From positions 29,505,501-29,569,500 of the forward strand of contig JABWDB010000001.1 in assembly GCA_019614645.1 (NCBI GenBank): a DNA stretch of 64,000 bases, in the 5' to 3' direction. This DNA is from Stratiolaelaps scimitus (lineage: Eukaryota; Arthropoda; Arachnida; Mesostigmata; Laelapidae). The notes beneath the pieces were generated by a model that was given only the letters and a program-made list of their open reading frames with translations, made no database searches and was not told the DNA's origin. Below, piece after piece: positions 24,687 to 37,370 of this stretch. Every line of letters begins with the position of its first letter. Position 1 is the stretch's first letter. Made by a program: the position numbers and the translations under genes.

Positions 24687-24730
24687 TTCGAGCTGACCCT
24701 CAGCTGTTCCCGTATCTGACAGGCCTCAGC
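24687..24730 (-). repeat. dispersed 44-base repeat, copy 2
   Basis: 43 of 44 bases identical to 23751-23794 and in the same orientation, 936 bases away. The sequences flanking the two copies differ. Confidence 0.65.
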
Positions 24731-25329
24731 TATTAACCTTTTTTAGGTATCACTACGAGGACCTGTCGGGTTCAAATCATGTCAGACGCGGAGAATCTTT
24801 GGAGTTCTTGATAATCTTTCTTTATCTGAAGATTCTTGCCAGGCACGAGTAGGGAAGAGAATAAGCAAAGGTGGCCCCGACTTTCAAACCATTGAAATAT
24901 TCGAAGTCAACTTGTCCACAACGCGATGTCGAAGTCCGCCACACATTCGTAGCAGGCAATCCGAGAACCGCTCCAATTGTATTCTCCGTGTCCTACGCTT
25001 ATCGTCTGCTATGTCTCGCTACCTCGATTCATTTATCTTCCTCCGCAAGACCTGCCTGACGGCCAGGAAAACGTCAGTCGGGAAGACGACTTTCTAAGCA
25101 GAAACGAAGCACATACTAGCGAAACACGACAAGGACATCGAGCGTATGGGCATGATTGTTTGGGTTCGTCGTCTGCTCAGGACCTGTTCGAAATTCTGAG
25201 AAGGACAGCTTACCACCCACCCAAACAAGAGAGTGAAATAAGCGGCGGAGGAGAAAGTGGCAAGATGTATATAGTTCTCGCACCGTGAGCGGGATCCACC
25301 GCTGCGGGAGGTATGGGCGAGAGTGATGG

Positions 25330-26488
25330 GTGAGTCTGGTCAGTTGTCGAGGGCAAGGGCAGGTTTCCTGTCTACGGTTCGGTGTCAGTGCGTGAATTTG
25401 TCTGCGCCAAAGTGTGTCTGTGTGTCTGCAGCGGCCGGAGCAGCGGCCAGTAAACAACAGGGGATCGGCCAGCAAGCGCAGGGCACCATCAGCGGCAGTG
25501 GCTGCGGAATCGGCTCGCTCCATTCAGCAGCAGCAGCAGAAGCAGCCCAATAGTTGTGGTTAGTTGTCCTGGACAGCAACGAATGACACCGCTGTCGGGT
25601 TTCCACCGTGCGCCACTGCTGCTCCAGTATATCGTTCGTACGTTGGCTCGTCCCAGCGGCGCTCGAACAGCAAAAGGCGGGAGACATCGCTGCTGACGGC
25701 TGATGCCTTCGCGATTAACACACAATCCCCTGTACGCGGCGCCACTCATGGTTCCCTAGCACAGCCACGAGTCGTTGTTGTGAAAGCTCAGTTAATTCAC
25801 ATCAGCTGGGCCAGTTCAGCTGGCAGTCTCACTGCGGTGCGGATCACGACGGCTGTTCTATTGTAACAACTTTGCAGCACGGCGACTTGTGGCGGATTTG
25901 ACGCCTGACGAAGCAGTATCACCATACAACGAGCAGTGTGTCAGTGGGCTAGCATTCATAGATAAAAAAAAAAGTGTGTATATATATATATATAGCCAGA
26001 TACGAGTGGCGTTGTGCCGTTCCCGCGGTTTGCCGAATTTGTCGTCGATCGCCTTGGTGTCTGTCAGCTGAGAGATGAGCTCGATGTCTTCGTCGGAGTC
26101 GTCCAAGCGGATTCTGTGAGGTGTAGTGCTTATTGAGAATGTAACAGTAAATGAGAGGCGGCCTGCCGGTCTCTATCCGTCTGTGCAATGTGAGCGGATG
26201 TCTCTAACAAGTGATCTATTATAAAGTCGATTGCAGTGTGTGAGTGTACACGATCTCTCCAAAGAAGCCCCTTATATGCCGGACGAACAAGATCACTGCA
26301 ACCTACCCTTGTCTGTTGTTTGTAGATCGATCGGTCAGGGGGTGCCTGTGAGTGTGTGTGTGTGTTTACTACTGGAGGTATGAGCACTCTGTGCGTGCAT
26401 ACACGTCTATCGAGATTTGCCAGAGTGCTGAGCACACAAATGCATACAGCCTAAGGTTCGGTAGAGTGCGCGCAACAATTGCAACAGC
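25330..26488 (+). promoter_or_regulatory. probable promoter / 5' untranslated region of parcas
   Basis: GC-rich, CpG-rich sequence with CAG/GCAG runs (25430-25550) and a short AT tract at 25978-25994 lies directly upstream of the first coding exon. Several ATGs followed by early stops occur, so this is untranslated leader, promoter or upstream non-coding exon. I cannot place the transcription start or a 5' UTR intron. The assignment is from position and composition only. Confidence 0.45.
25858..26106 (-). other. candidate divergent first exon (unrecognised, acidic N-terminus)
   Basis: On the minus strand an ATG at 26106 opens MDDSDEDIELISQLTDTKAI, then DDKFGKPRERHNATR, with balanced codons and an acidic character like a genuine N-terminus. 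A possible donor GTATCT follows the ACTC, after which the frame runs into the AT repeat at 25978-25994. It would make a head-to-head gene opposite parcas, but I recognise no family and found no continuing exon on the minus strand to the left. The chance explanation, GC-rich leader read backwards, remains strong. Confidence 0.2.
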
Positions 26489-26530
26489 ATGATGGAAATT
26501 GACGAAGAGGAGCTCGACCCGCGGGTCCAG
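26489..26530 (+). CDS. pcs (SH3BP5): parcas coding exon 1 (residues 1-14)
   Basis: Encodes MMEIDEEELDPRVQ, followed directly by the donor GTACGT at 26531. An in-frame TAG at 26462 blocks extension, and two Met codons stand in tandem, so translation starts at 26489 or 26492. The acidic run followed by DPR-(I/V)-Q matches the junction where the conserved SH3BP5 domain begins. The exon ends in phase 0. It could only be assigned by linking it to the exon at 53416, which continues the family sequence at once, so RNA evidence across the 26.9 kb intron would be the real proof. Confidence 0.85.
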
Positions 26531-29039
26531 GTACGTTCTATTATGAAATACTGTGTGCTCTCAGCTGTTCGAGGCCTCGATAAATGGCCGTGCAGGATGC
26601 GTGTTTCACACGAATATCTATTATTAAATGAACATAGTGAAGTTACAGAACAATGCATAGGTCAAATCTGACCAGGGTGCTGAATTCTGTCGATGTGCAT
26701 CAAGCAAATGAAGCACATCACACAAATGATCTGCTGAAGGTGATCGCGTTGCGCTGGTAGTAGCACTACACAATAAAGTTGTAATCACTTGCGCCTAATA
26801 GCGATGAGGGTACTGTATTATATAGATTTGCACGGCTAATCCTCCTAATAGAGATGATATCGAGCTTTGTCGGATCGATATATTGGAATATTATTGGTGT
26901 CTTCTATTCATTACTTCCTAACTGTTGTCTAATATGTATATACTAGCAGGAAAGACAGCGAGTTGGTGCAATTCGTTGTACCGGATTACACCACGAACAG
27001 GGTCTGTATTTTCGCTGAGAAAACGGCGGTCCAGGGCAATAACAACCTGCATGTGACAGGACAGGCGTTATAAAGCAGGTTGTATGTATAATACATACAT
27101 GGATTACAGTGTCGCCGTTGTTATTAGCGTGGGAGTGGGATGACATCTGTACCCCACCCTTGCCCTAAATAGCCTAGTCACAATAAATGTTGCACTGATG
27201 AATATATGAGGTGGAGTAACCTCGTCGATCGTGCACACTTCGGCTATCCGATTAATGAGATCAGCCAGCGTGCCCAAGCAGTGCGGGTCGCCCCCCCCCC
27301 CACCCTCAGAACTCTTTCGTGAGTTCTTTTTCCTGCCAACGTTTTCCTCTAGGTGTGACCCGCAGTTTTCCTCCACTGGATCTCCCTTGGGTGTTGCGTT
27401 GTGCCCCTCTCGGTAAGAGCTAGTTTTTCCTAGGCACCCGATTCTATGCCCTCGAGCATTCCTTGACGTGCTGTAAATCCCCAGCTAGCGGTCGACACCG
27501 ACTGTCTGTCCGGCCGGGCTAGCGTCCCGCTAGCCTCAGCGGCTATTACCCTATGAACCTCTCTCCCTCTGCTCGTGGGCCTCACATTGCTCTGCCCACC
27601 GTTGGTGTGCGTCCCCCCGACCGCCGTCTATTGTCAGCAGCCATTCCACAGTGGCGCTTTCCTGCTTACCGCGTCAAATGCCGCGCTGCTTTTCCCGTCA
27701 CTGCATTGGCTGCCTTTACGAGCTTCGGATCTTGCCGACCGTCTAGCTGCCTGCCTGCATGCCTGTTTTGCGGGGCCGGTGCAGAAATAAGAAATAAGCC
27801 GCAATGAGAACGAGCCGCTTCGAGAGTAAACGTAGCCGATCGCTGAATGGCGCACTTCGCGGACAATTGTTGTTATTTTCGAAAGGGAAGACTAAAAATA
27901 ATAATAGCGGGATGTGATGACGGCGCCGTTGCCAGCAATCGGCCACGAGGGACTGTCCGGCTCGGCTCGCTGGCCGTTATCACGCCAACTCGTGAAGCGT
28001 CCACTTCGCTCAGGGGTCGCCAGAACGGTTGGCCAACCGGCCGCTCACGATGTCCAGTGCACCACTGTTGTGGACGGAGAGCGCCGTGGACTGCGGTTAC
28101 GGCGGCTGATGTGTTATATTGCTTCATATCACTGAGACTCGCTGTCTCTAGGGATGCACGCAGAGAGCCGCTGGCCGGGTCATCGGAGGCATGGGGGATG
28201 ATGGACTCTCCTGTGCTATGAGACAAGCAACGGACCGCTCTGGCGCCGGCCAGCTGACGGTATCACGGTCATCCGAGGCACTATGTATAATGGCAGGGCT
28301 AGCTTTAGTAGTTGTTGTAGTAATCGTTGTAGTGTCTATCTAGTCTATCTCGCTAAAGACCAGTGAAAGGGCGGGACTGTGACTGGCGTTTGAAGAAGGA
28401 AAGAGAGAGATTGCTTAAACGAAATTCAAGTTCCTTGTCTGTTGTCGGTGACATCAACGGTGACGACTATTGTGATTTATGCTGATTTTCTTACACGTAC
28501 TGTTATATGGATTTTGTTGGCATAGATGTGAGAATAGTAAGGTATATATGGCAGTATATAATAAATAATATAGCAGTATTAAAAACTAATTTTTTTTTAT
28601 CCCCGGGTGGGTGGACATTCGGGCAAAGCTATAGCCTCATCCGACCTGCAGATTTTCTCGAGTCGTATGCTCTGCAGTTGAAATTGCTGTTGAATCACAA
28701 AGGCGCCTAGCCGCAAGCCACCACACATTTTCACTCCTCTCGACCGCACCACGCCAAAAGAGCAGTTCCCGGTTCGGGCAGAATTTCAATCTGAAATTTC
28801 AATGTGCGTGTCAAGGCCTACTGTCCGTTTTGCAGTCTGATCCCCTTCGTCATCAAGTCGAGCTACTTTTTAATTCCATTTTTGTTATCTTGAAAAGCGC
28901 ACTGCAGCTACTAAGACAGTTGTTTTCTTCAGCAAGACTAAAGCAACATGTTCATGTTTACCTTGCCATATAGTTTGTCCATCCAAGAATTTTCCGACTG
29001 AGTATATATATATATATATATGTGTGCAGATATATTACT

Positions 29040-29074
<35 letters not shown>

Positions 29075-32000
29075 AGTAATATATATGCTTATATATAATA
29101 TACAACGGTCCACGTTGAACGACTTATCGAACAACACAGGTGTCTCTGGTGCTACCAAAAACAGTCCTTCGTATCTCAATCAACTACAACCGCTATTTTG
29201 ATTTAACTTTTAGCTGTGTTGTCTGTTCTCTGAGTACGTCAATACACCCTCGCGGGAGGGCTCGCTGTGAACAATTCAGGATATATTATATAACATTATC
29301 TAGATATCTCTATATACATCCATATTGTTTATTTTTCTGTCTTCTACAGTATCGTTACCTTGTGCTGGCGTTGTTCCTTGTTCGCACAATGGGGCAGATA
29401 CTTTCTCGTTGTTCAGCTGCAAATCGTCACCTTACCTCAATGCTTGTCTCTCGCGGCATTTGGCGTTGGCCCATGTGGACGCAGCCAGTTGCATCGAGCT
29501 ACCTCGATACACGGCCACTTGAGCTGGACGAAACGCTGAAGACGCGAGATGAGGTTTCTTAGCCATAATCATCACACCACAAGTTTTTATTGTTGGCCAG
29601 CCTGTCGACTGTGACTTGTCTCACTCGGCCGTCCACGTCGCCAGAAGATCAGCCGGCATCTGAGTTTTCACATCTGTGTATATAGAAAAGATTGTCTATC
29701 AGGCGAATGGAAGATTCAAAAAGAGAATCCACTTAATCTATGGTGCCTATCGTGACAGCCGGCATGTATGAACATGGCTCTGGCATGTTGATTCTCAATG
29801 CATGTCTATATATGTATATTTATATATTGCATGGATAGTACATAGTGGAAATTGGTGTCGCACTTCTAGCGAGTCGAGGAGAAGCCGGAGAGAAAAACGT
29901 CATACAATATATACCACAGCTGGTGTACATTTTCATAAACTGATTTCGTTGAGAAAAAAATGCAGAGAAGCTGCAAGCCGCCCCTATCTGATTCGTGCAC
30001 GTGACGTCCGGGTGGCGGTGGTCGGATTTTACCAGTGGACGTATCCAACTGATTTCTGGTACAGTGTTTTATTTTGTTTTGACGGTCCTCTAACGACAAC
30101 GATATTTTAATGCGCTGCCCTTTCGATAGTCGTCACACGTTCTATTTCATCATGTCACGTCATTGTCCCCCGCGCCAAAATGTCACTCACTGTACCCTGC
30201 GTACTTCGGTTGGATTCCTTGCCGCTGAGGTAACGTCATGTGCTGGCTAGTATGCAGGCACTAGTCTTAAACTGGCGAATATCGAGGTTTCGCTAGATCG
30301 TATTGTTATTTCGGGGGTCGTATGTTTTTTTTTTTCGTCGATTTAGCACCAGCATCCGATGCCTCCTGTCGATCCAGTTTGCTTATAGTTCATAAGTGAT
30401 CACTGGCAGGGATCGAGGCAATGTTCTATCGTTGATCGTCGATGTATGCTGAAATCGTTACTCGTTGTACGCCGCTGAGAGAATATACAAGCAATCAATG
30501 AAATGGGCTAATCTATTAATATTTGCCTTATAGCTAAGAAGTGCTTGTGCATAAGTAAATTATATTGGGTAGATCTGGTGTACCGTAGTTGGCCATCATT
30601 GAAGGGGGGGGGGAGGGGGCAAGGGTCTTCCGGATTCGCATGTCTCAAATATTGATACAATGATTACTGGTGAGTGTCTTCGTGCAGTAACATACCAGGA
30701 TGAAATAATTCGAATTTAAATTAATGAGTCATAAGCAGTGCTTCCGAAATTATAGCCATACTATGCTTGCCATAATGGTTAGATTGGATTATCGGCATAA
30801 AAGTGCCAATTTATATGGAGCTTGTTTACAATTAAATTATTTAACAAATTGAGATGGCTTCTCGGGGGGTGTTCTTGAGCAACGATGCAGAATTTCCTTC
30901 TTGCACAATCATTTGAATAGCTGAAGTGTTTCGTCGCCCGTTTATCTTCTCTGAACTGTCAAATATATCAAGAGTTAAGCAATACACAATACGACGCGAC
31001 CAAAACAACGTGTGTGCATATACACAGTCGTTGTAGTAGACCTCTGCTATTTTCCTGGCTTCCTTTCTGATCTACGTGGTACAGCAAAGACAAAATCCTC
31101 TGGCGAGATGAACTGTCTAATAGCGTGGGACGACGTCCCTTTAGCCAGTAGGGGACAATTGGTCGGACGTGTAAACGCTGACCACGCCATCTATATAGAA
31201 GTCAGATACGTCCATAGACGTATCGTATACGTCGTAGTAGCCCAGGGCAACAGAAATCACGCGTTAGCACACACCGATTGGCTCAATGTGCTGGATCGAC
31301 TGCTGTCTTTAAGCCGAGTTGAGGTCCTCGGGCGTGTTCTGACTAATATTTGCTGTTGTCATATTGTTGCTGGCCCACCATGGCGAGTGTGCAGCTGGCA
31401 TGAGAGCACATTACCACGATGTGCTGCTCGGAAAAGCGAGAAGACGGTCGGTTAGTTTGCCGTTTGGTCGCAATCGTCGTGTACGTAGTAGTTCTTAGAT
31501 GCATAAGCCTTGGCGTTTCAAACAAACGCGGTTTCGAGCGACGAATAAAGTATGCTTGCATGTATCCTTCAGGGGTGCATAATCTCTTAGGTCACGAACA
31601 CAAACCATCTTGGGCTATGAAGAATAAGCATAAACAGTTATCACTAACCCCTCGGTATCAACTATAAAATGCTTTGTCACTATAAAATGTGCTGATTGTG
31701 AAAGATGCTGACAAACATCTACATAAGAGGCATAAACTAGACCATTCTTTTTAATGACAGCCAGTATGCATGTATTGTGTAAGATGAATGACAGCGGCCA
31801 TAGGCCCGTAAAAAGTATTTTTTCGTATTGGCTAAAATTGGCGAAAAAGAGATATCATCAATCTATAATAGACATGCCCACCTTTAAGGCCTGGTCAGTT
31901 TAGCGAACCGAGATTACTCTGAGTAAGCTACCAATCATTATAAAACGTACAAACAAATACATTGCAATAGCTCATAACGATATCACATCTTACCTGCCAT

Positions 32001-33290
32001 ATCATATCTTACCTGCGGTGACATTTTCTCACGTAATGGTAATGCTAAGTGGCGGTAAATAATTCGCGCAAATTCATATTGTGTTTTGCTCGGAAAAAAA
32101 AGCCGAAGTCACAGTGTACTCATACCATGTTGTACAAAACAATTTTAACTATTATTTTCTCCGAGAACTTATATGCATTGTAGCGCTGCAGTTCCGTCAA
32201 TAAATGTCAGTAAATGAATGAACAAACGAAGCTAGCCGTATTGGATTTCATTTAATTTGGAGCGTCATCTTTGATTTTTGTTTATTGTTTTTGAGCTCCC
32301 CCCGGCCCGCTGCTGCTGCTGCTGCTGTCTCGCTTGTGTAGAGCTGTTTTATCTACGTCACCAGCTACGGCTCTGATAACATACAATTATTTGAAATCTA
32401 TCTGCAACTGTCGACCGGATCACTTCAGTTCGTGGAAGCTACTGTAGGAATTCTGCAACATTCGCCCTCTCTCGCGCAATTAAGGAAATACCCCGTAGGG
32501 ATACTGGTCGCTCTGGACGAATGATAGCATCGTTGCTTAATGAATGCAGCAGTCAGGGAACCGGCAAGTGACGCTCTGGTGGGAAAACTGGCAAGTCCTG
32601 TGTATACGGCAGGAAGCATTCAGGCAAGCGAATGTTTATTTCACAATGAATATGACCGAACCGACCTTAAATATAAACACATTTTATCGCTAGCCGCGAA
32701 ACGATATATTTATCTTAAGGGTATGCCATGCATTGGAAAGGATATACTTTTCGATGAGGATACTGTTTCTTTCGGGCAAGCGAATTCGTTGCAAGTGAAC
32801 GGCTTTCGGCAGATCTCAGGTTATCGCTGCGTTGCTTCCCGCGTAGTTGTCGTGGAATTGTAACGAATCCCTCCTAGGAGAGCTCTATCATTGTGATGTT
32901 GGGCTTAAACAAACCTGATAACTAGTTATTTAGATCAGTTCACGTCACATGCCTATAAGGGCATAACAAATACAGCCAGTCGCCAGCTCCATCGCAATGA
33001 GAAATGGAACACCAATAACCAGCTTCCCTGACTCACTTTGTCAGTCTGACTTCATCGAAGGTTGACTAACATGTATTTATCATACTTTTACTAACATGTA
33101 TGTTATTTCAATAACACCTATTGAATGGGTGTCGGTGGCACTTATCACCTGTGAATCGTAACAGATCACACGAACACTAGAGATAATTAGACATCACACA
33201 AACATCAGTGGTAGTGCCCCATTCGCGAGGTCACCACACGCTGCCGCCTAGGTCTGTAAGTTCAGGCTCATATGCATTTTTATATTAACA

Positions 33291-33372
<82 letters not shown>

Positions 33373-35266
33373 AACGTGGTAAATAAAGCTCAAGTAGCAA
33401 ACCTGTCGGGAAAACAATGAAAATATATCACTGTGATTGTTAAATGGGTGCTCAATGATCAACCCCTGTAGCCTTCGTAAATAGCTTAGCGGTAATGCAA
33501 GCAACAGCCATTGTGATTCCCGCTGCGTCGGAATGCCCGCGTGTGCACGTCTTGCTAAAAAAAAACCATATGAAATATATGACTTGCTCATTTCTCTGTC
33601 ACTGCAATTAGAGCAAATGAATAAACGCCTAAATCTACTATATTCCCCATAGAATCTGTAAACTATCGCAGTCGTGAAACAGTATCTGATACACGCGCAT
33701 AAACTAAGGTATTATTTTTAATTGTATTATTATTAGCATTATAAAGAAATTGTTTTTTTTTACTAACGAACTCATAACAGTGTGGAGTTTCGCGGTGATA
33801 TCGTGCTCTTCGACGAATGCCAGCGAATCTCTTTAAGGTCACATCCTTTATGCTAAGTACGCTCACTAAGTAGTTGTATGAATAGACAGGATAATGTCAG
33901 CATCTTATTAGGATACGCTGTTCGTTGTCGACCGCTTCATTGGGCTACTAAGTTGTCATCGACTCAGTTTGGCCACATCGCGGTGATATCATTAACTCGG
34001 CAGACTTTGACGAAGCTAATTGGCGATTGGCGTTTAGATTTACAGCCGTGAGAACTAGTTCGGCGTTGCTTGGCACAACGAGATCATTTTCTCAAAGTCA
34101 AAGTTGGTAGCCAGTGGTTGAGTGCCGATGTACGGCCCCCGTAGAATATCTGCCTTCCAAGGACATTATAAAGCTCAAATTAGTGTGACAACTGCGAATT
34201 ACGCAGAACGGCTGAGAGAGGTTATATGAACCTGTTTCATTGGCCCGCCTCGTCGGAGATCACATTGATAAATTGCGGCTATTTATGCAACCTTGTTAAA
34301 GGTCAGGATCCTGAAATTTTGGTTTGGCTGACATTTACTACACGCGTCTGTGTCGGTCAGAATTACAATTAATGTGAACAAATTTTTTATTCGTTTTCAA
34401 ATAAATGCGCTAAGAACATTGCTGCAGATAGTCGGACGCTGTTTTCTTTTCAAATCATTTGACAAACCGGGCGCACAGTATGAACGACAACGGACAAAGG
34501 CATATCCTTTTGCGGTTCAATATGTTTTCTTCCATAATTGGGCGAACCAATGGATTTAAGTGGTAACGCTGTCCGAATAAGCACGGATCAATGATGCAGC
34601 GCTTGATGCGGTTCCATGTATGTCACCTATTCGCAAAGGCATGTTATATTATCTCGCCAAATACCATATATGCTGGTTAGCTAGCTGCAACTTCAAGCAA
34701 AACTGGGTCCCAAAGTTCCCTAGTTTTGCAAAAGCATCAGGTTGTCAACACCCTTGACCGTAATGCCCCTGATACGACCTCTTCTATTTGTCAAATTCGA
34801 AATCGTTTTTGTGTATTATTTATTCGTTTCAATTTACTTTAAATTATTCTCTTGACTTGATTCTGGGAAGGTCAGCCGGTGGGTTCAGAGCTCGAAAAAT
34901 CAATATCTGTTCCGTTATCTGATGCAATCGTTATCTGTTCCGAGATCCGACAGATAAGGGAAAAGCTGAAAGGAGTTCATCCATACGAAGACAATCTTTA
35001 GCATATAAGACAACTGAAATTGAAAAATTAAGCAGCCACTTCCCAAGAATGTTCGTAACGCTCGCACCGGGTCTATTCGTTTGTATCAAATTACCCTAAG
35101 CAACTCTCAACAATCTATCCTTGAGGGTGGAAATAGTGAACCCAAAATATTACTTCTGTCAAGTGACGATTCTACGATGGCCGACTTCGTATCGTATTTG
35201 AGTATAACCATATTATTACCGTCAGTAGCAGCAGCATCGTGACTTTGTCGTGTGTCAACCGCTACT

Positions 35267-35310
<44 letters not shown>

Positions 35311-36817
35311 GTAAATAGATATGGCTGTGTCTCGTTTCATTTCTTGAACTCAGCTACCCATGTAGGACTTTAACAATGTAATGTATCGTCGACTCGAATA
35401 ACAGAAATCGTTATTCGTACCCGTACGACATTTACAGGGTCAGCGATTGTAGAATCCCGTCTGATATCTGCACTACTCTAACGTTGAACTCATCATCGGA
35501 TTCTTCGACCAGTAGATTGACGCTCAGTTTGTAGAAATGACAACGGTAGACGCTAAAGATGAACCGCGAACGAAATAGCGCTCGCGAAGACCACCGTTTG
35601 CGAATAAGATTCGTTCTTATTGTCCAGTTCTCAGCGTGGCCATAGTAGGTGTTCCATGCATAGCTTTGCGGTGAGCACGCTCACCTCATGCGGACAAACT
35701 CCACGTAATGGCTATATACTGTTGTGTGCATCGTAGCTATTTATGCAGTAGAACCGCACTAGCTGAATACAATTCAATGTGGAGTTAAGTTTCTCTACGC
35801 ATCAACCACATGAATCGGTTCGAGTGATTCTTCTAAAGGTCGCCACAACAATGCGACGATGGGCGAAATCACACAATGCTTATTCCAGTAGACATTAGCT
35901 CGGCGAGTCTCAACGGTTCGTTCGCTCTATTAGACGCTATATATTGACGGCGGAAATGGTGATGCTGTTACGCATTTCTATTCAACAATTTTACAGTGGT
36001 TTCGTGTGCTTGTGATAGATGCTACACTTCATGCACTTGTGCAGTGGTAGTTTCTTCTCTCTTGTCTTCTATAGCGTCCGTTGACACGCGAGAGAGAATT
36101 AGACAACTCGATCGCACCGCGTTCGAGAACGTCGACGAAGCAGCCGTTATTTGTTAGTACAATAGCTTCTTACAGCTGACTCACATCCCATTTATGCTGT
36201 CGTCTCAAGTTTCCCTATGGTATCGACCAACGCGCGTTGATAACATGAGTGCACCCTTGGCATTTGATGGCTTCCATGGCTTTTAACATCGCTGCTCTCC
36301 TGATTAAGGAGCTGTTTTTCATGTGTAGCTTCTATTCATAGTACGTTTCTTGTGATTTGCTTGTTTGCACATAACTCGTCATAGCATAATTCGTTACGGA
36401 TGTGGTAGAGGCAAAGGCGTATTGTTGATACGATTAGCGGTTGATTCTCGGCCATTAATTAATCGGCGACTCTGAATGGAACGCTATAAACAATAATACG
36501 CAGCTGTATTAATCTATATATCAGCGGAACATACCACTCACGACGCGAACGAGCGGGAGACAGGGAGGGTATACTCAGAATATGAGGTTTTAGTGTAATG
36601 GTTTTTACGAAAGCGAACGTATTTACCCATATTAACACGGCCAAACGATTGGCAAATCGCCCTCGGGCTGATCCGGACGATCGAGGAACTGTTGTTGAGT
36701 ATAAGTCGTACTTGCTAGCGTGGTTGTTGTTGCTGTTGTTGTTCATTCCATCGAGACCTTCAATCGCTCTACGATCATATACAGACCGCTTCTACCTTTA
36801 TTTAGAAAGAGATATGT

Positions 36818-36862
<45 letters not shown>

Positions 36863-37338
36863 GCGTATATCCAGTTTTCCTTTCTGGAGGTAGGCTCCAC
36901 AATATTTGATACACAGTGATTGCGTGTAAGACTTATTGACGTAATGATACCCAGATCACGGATTTGGTAAACTGCCCTCAATCCGAGATTGTCAATGTAA
37001 TATATTTTAATCGGGTTATTACGCTCAAAATGCTTAACCGCGCATTTGTCGACAAAGAGCGTGAAATCAAGTCCTACTGCCTATCTGAAAATATAATATA
37101 TCGATTGCAGCCTGCAGTTCAGTCGGTGATCTTCTTTAGAAGCAATCGAACTGAACCAGAACATTCAGTTGCGAACATTCAGGTACCATTAACTTAGACA
37201 CGAGAACTCCTACGGTGAAGAAAAACCGTTATCCATTTGATTAGTCAAGATACTACCCCCATAGCTGGGTAGAAAATCGAACAGTTTGGATGGGTCGACG
37301 GGGCCGACTCAGTGCACTTATTTGAGAGTTATGACACC

Positions 37339-37370
<32 letters not shown>

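Larger units (their letters stand above)
22897..25329. other. spacer rich in short repeats upstream of parcas
   Basis: Holds the two 44-base repeats and the SINE at 24055-24222. A possible outer end of the Tc1-type element lies near 23030. No gene recognised. Confidence 0.6.

Noticed and set aside
31012..31455. 147-aa + frame in the parcas intron
   Set aside because: No recognised family or splice context; expected by chance in about 27 kb of intron.
36441..36462. Short match to the SINE tail (GATTCTCGGCCATTAATTAA)
   Set aside because: Only about 20 bases with several differences; too weak to call a fifth copy.
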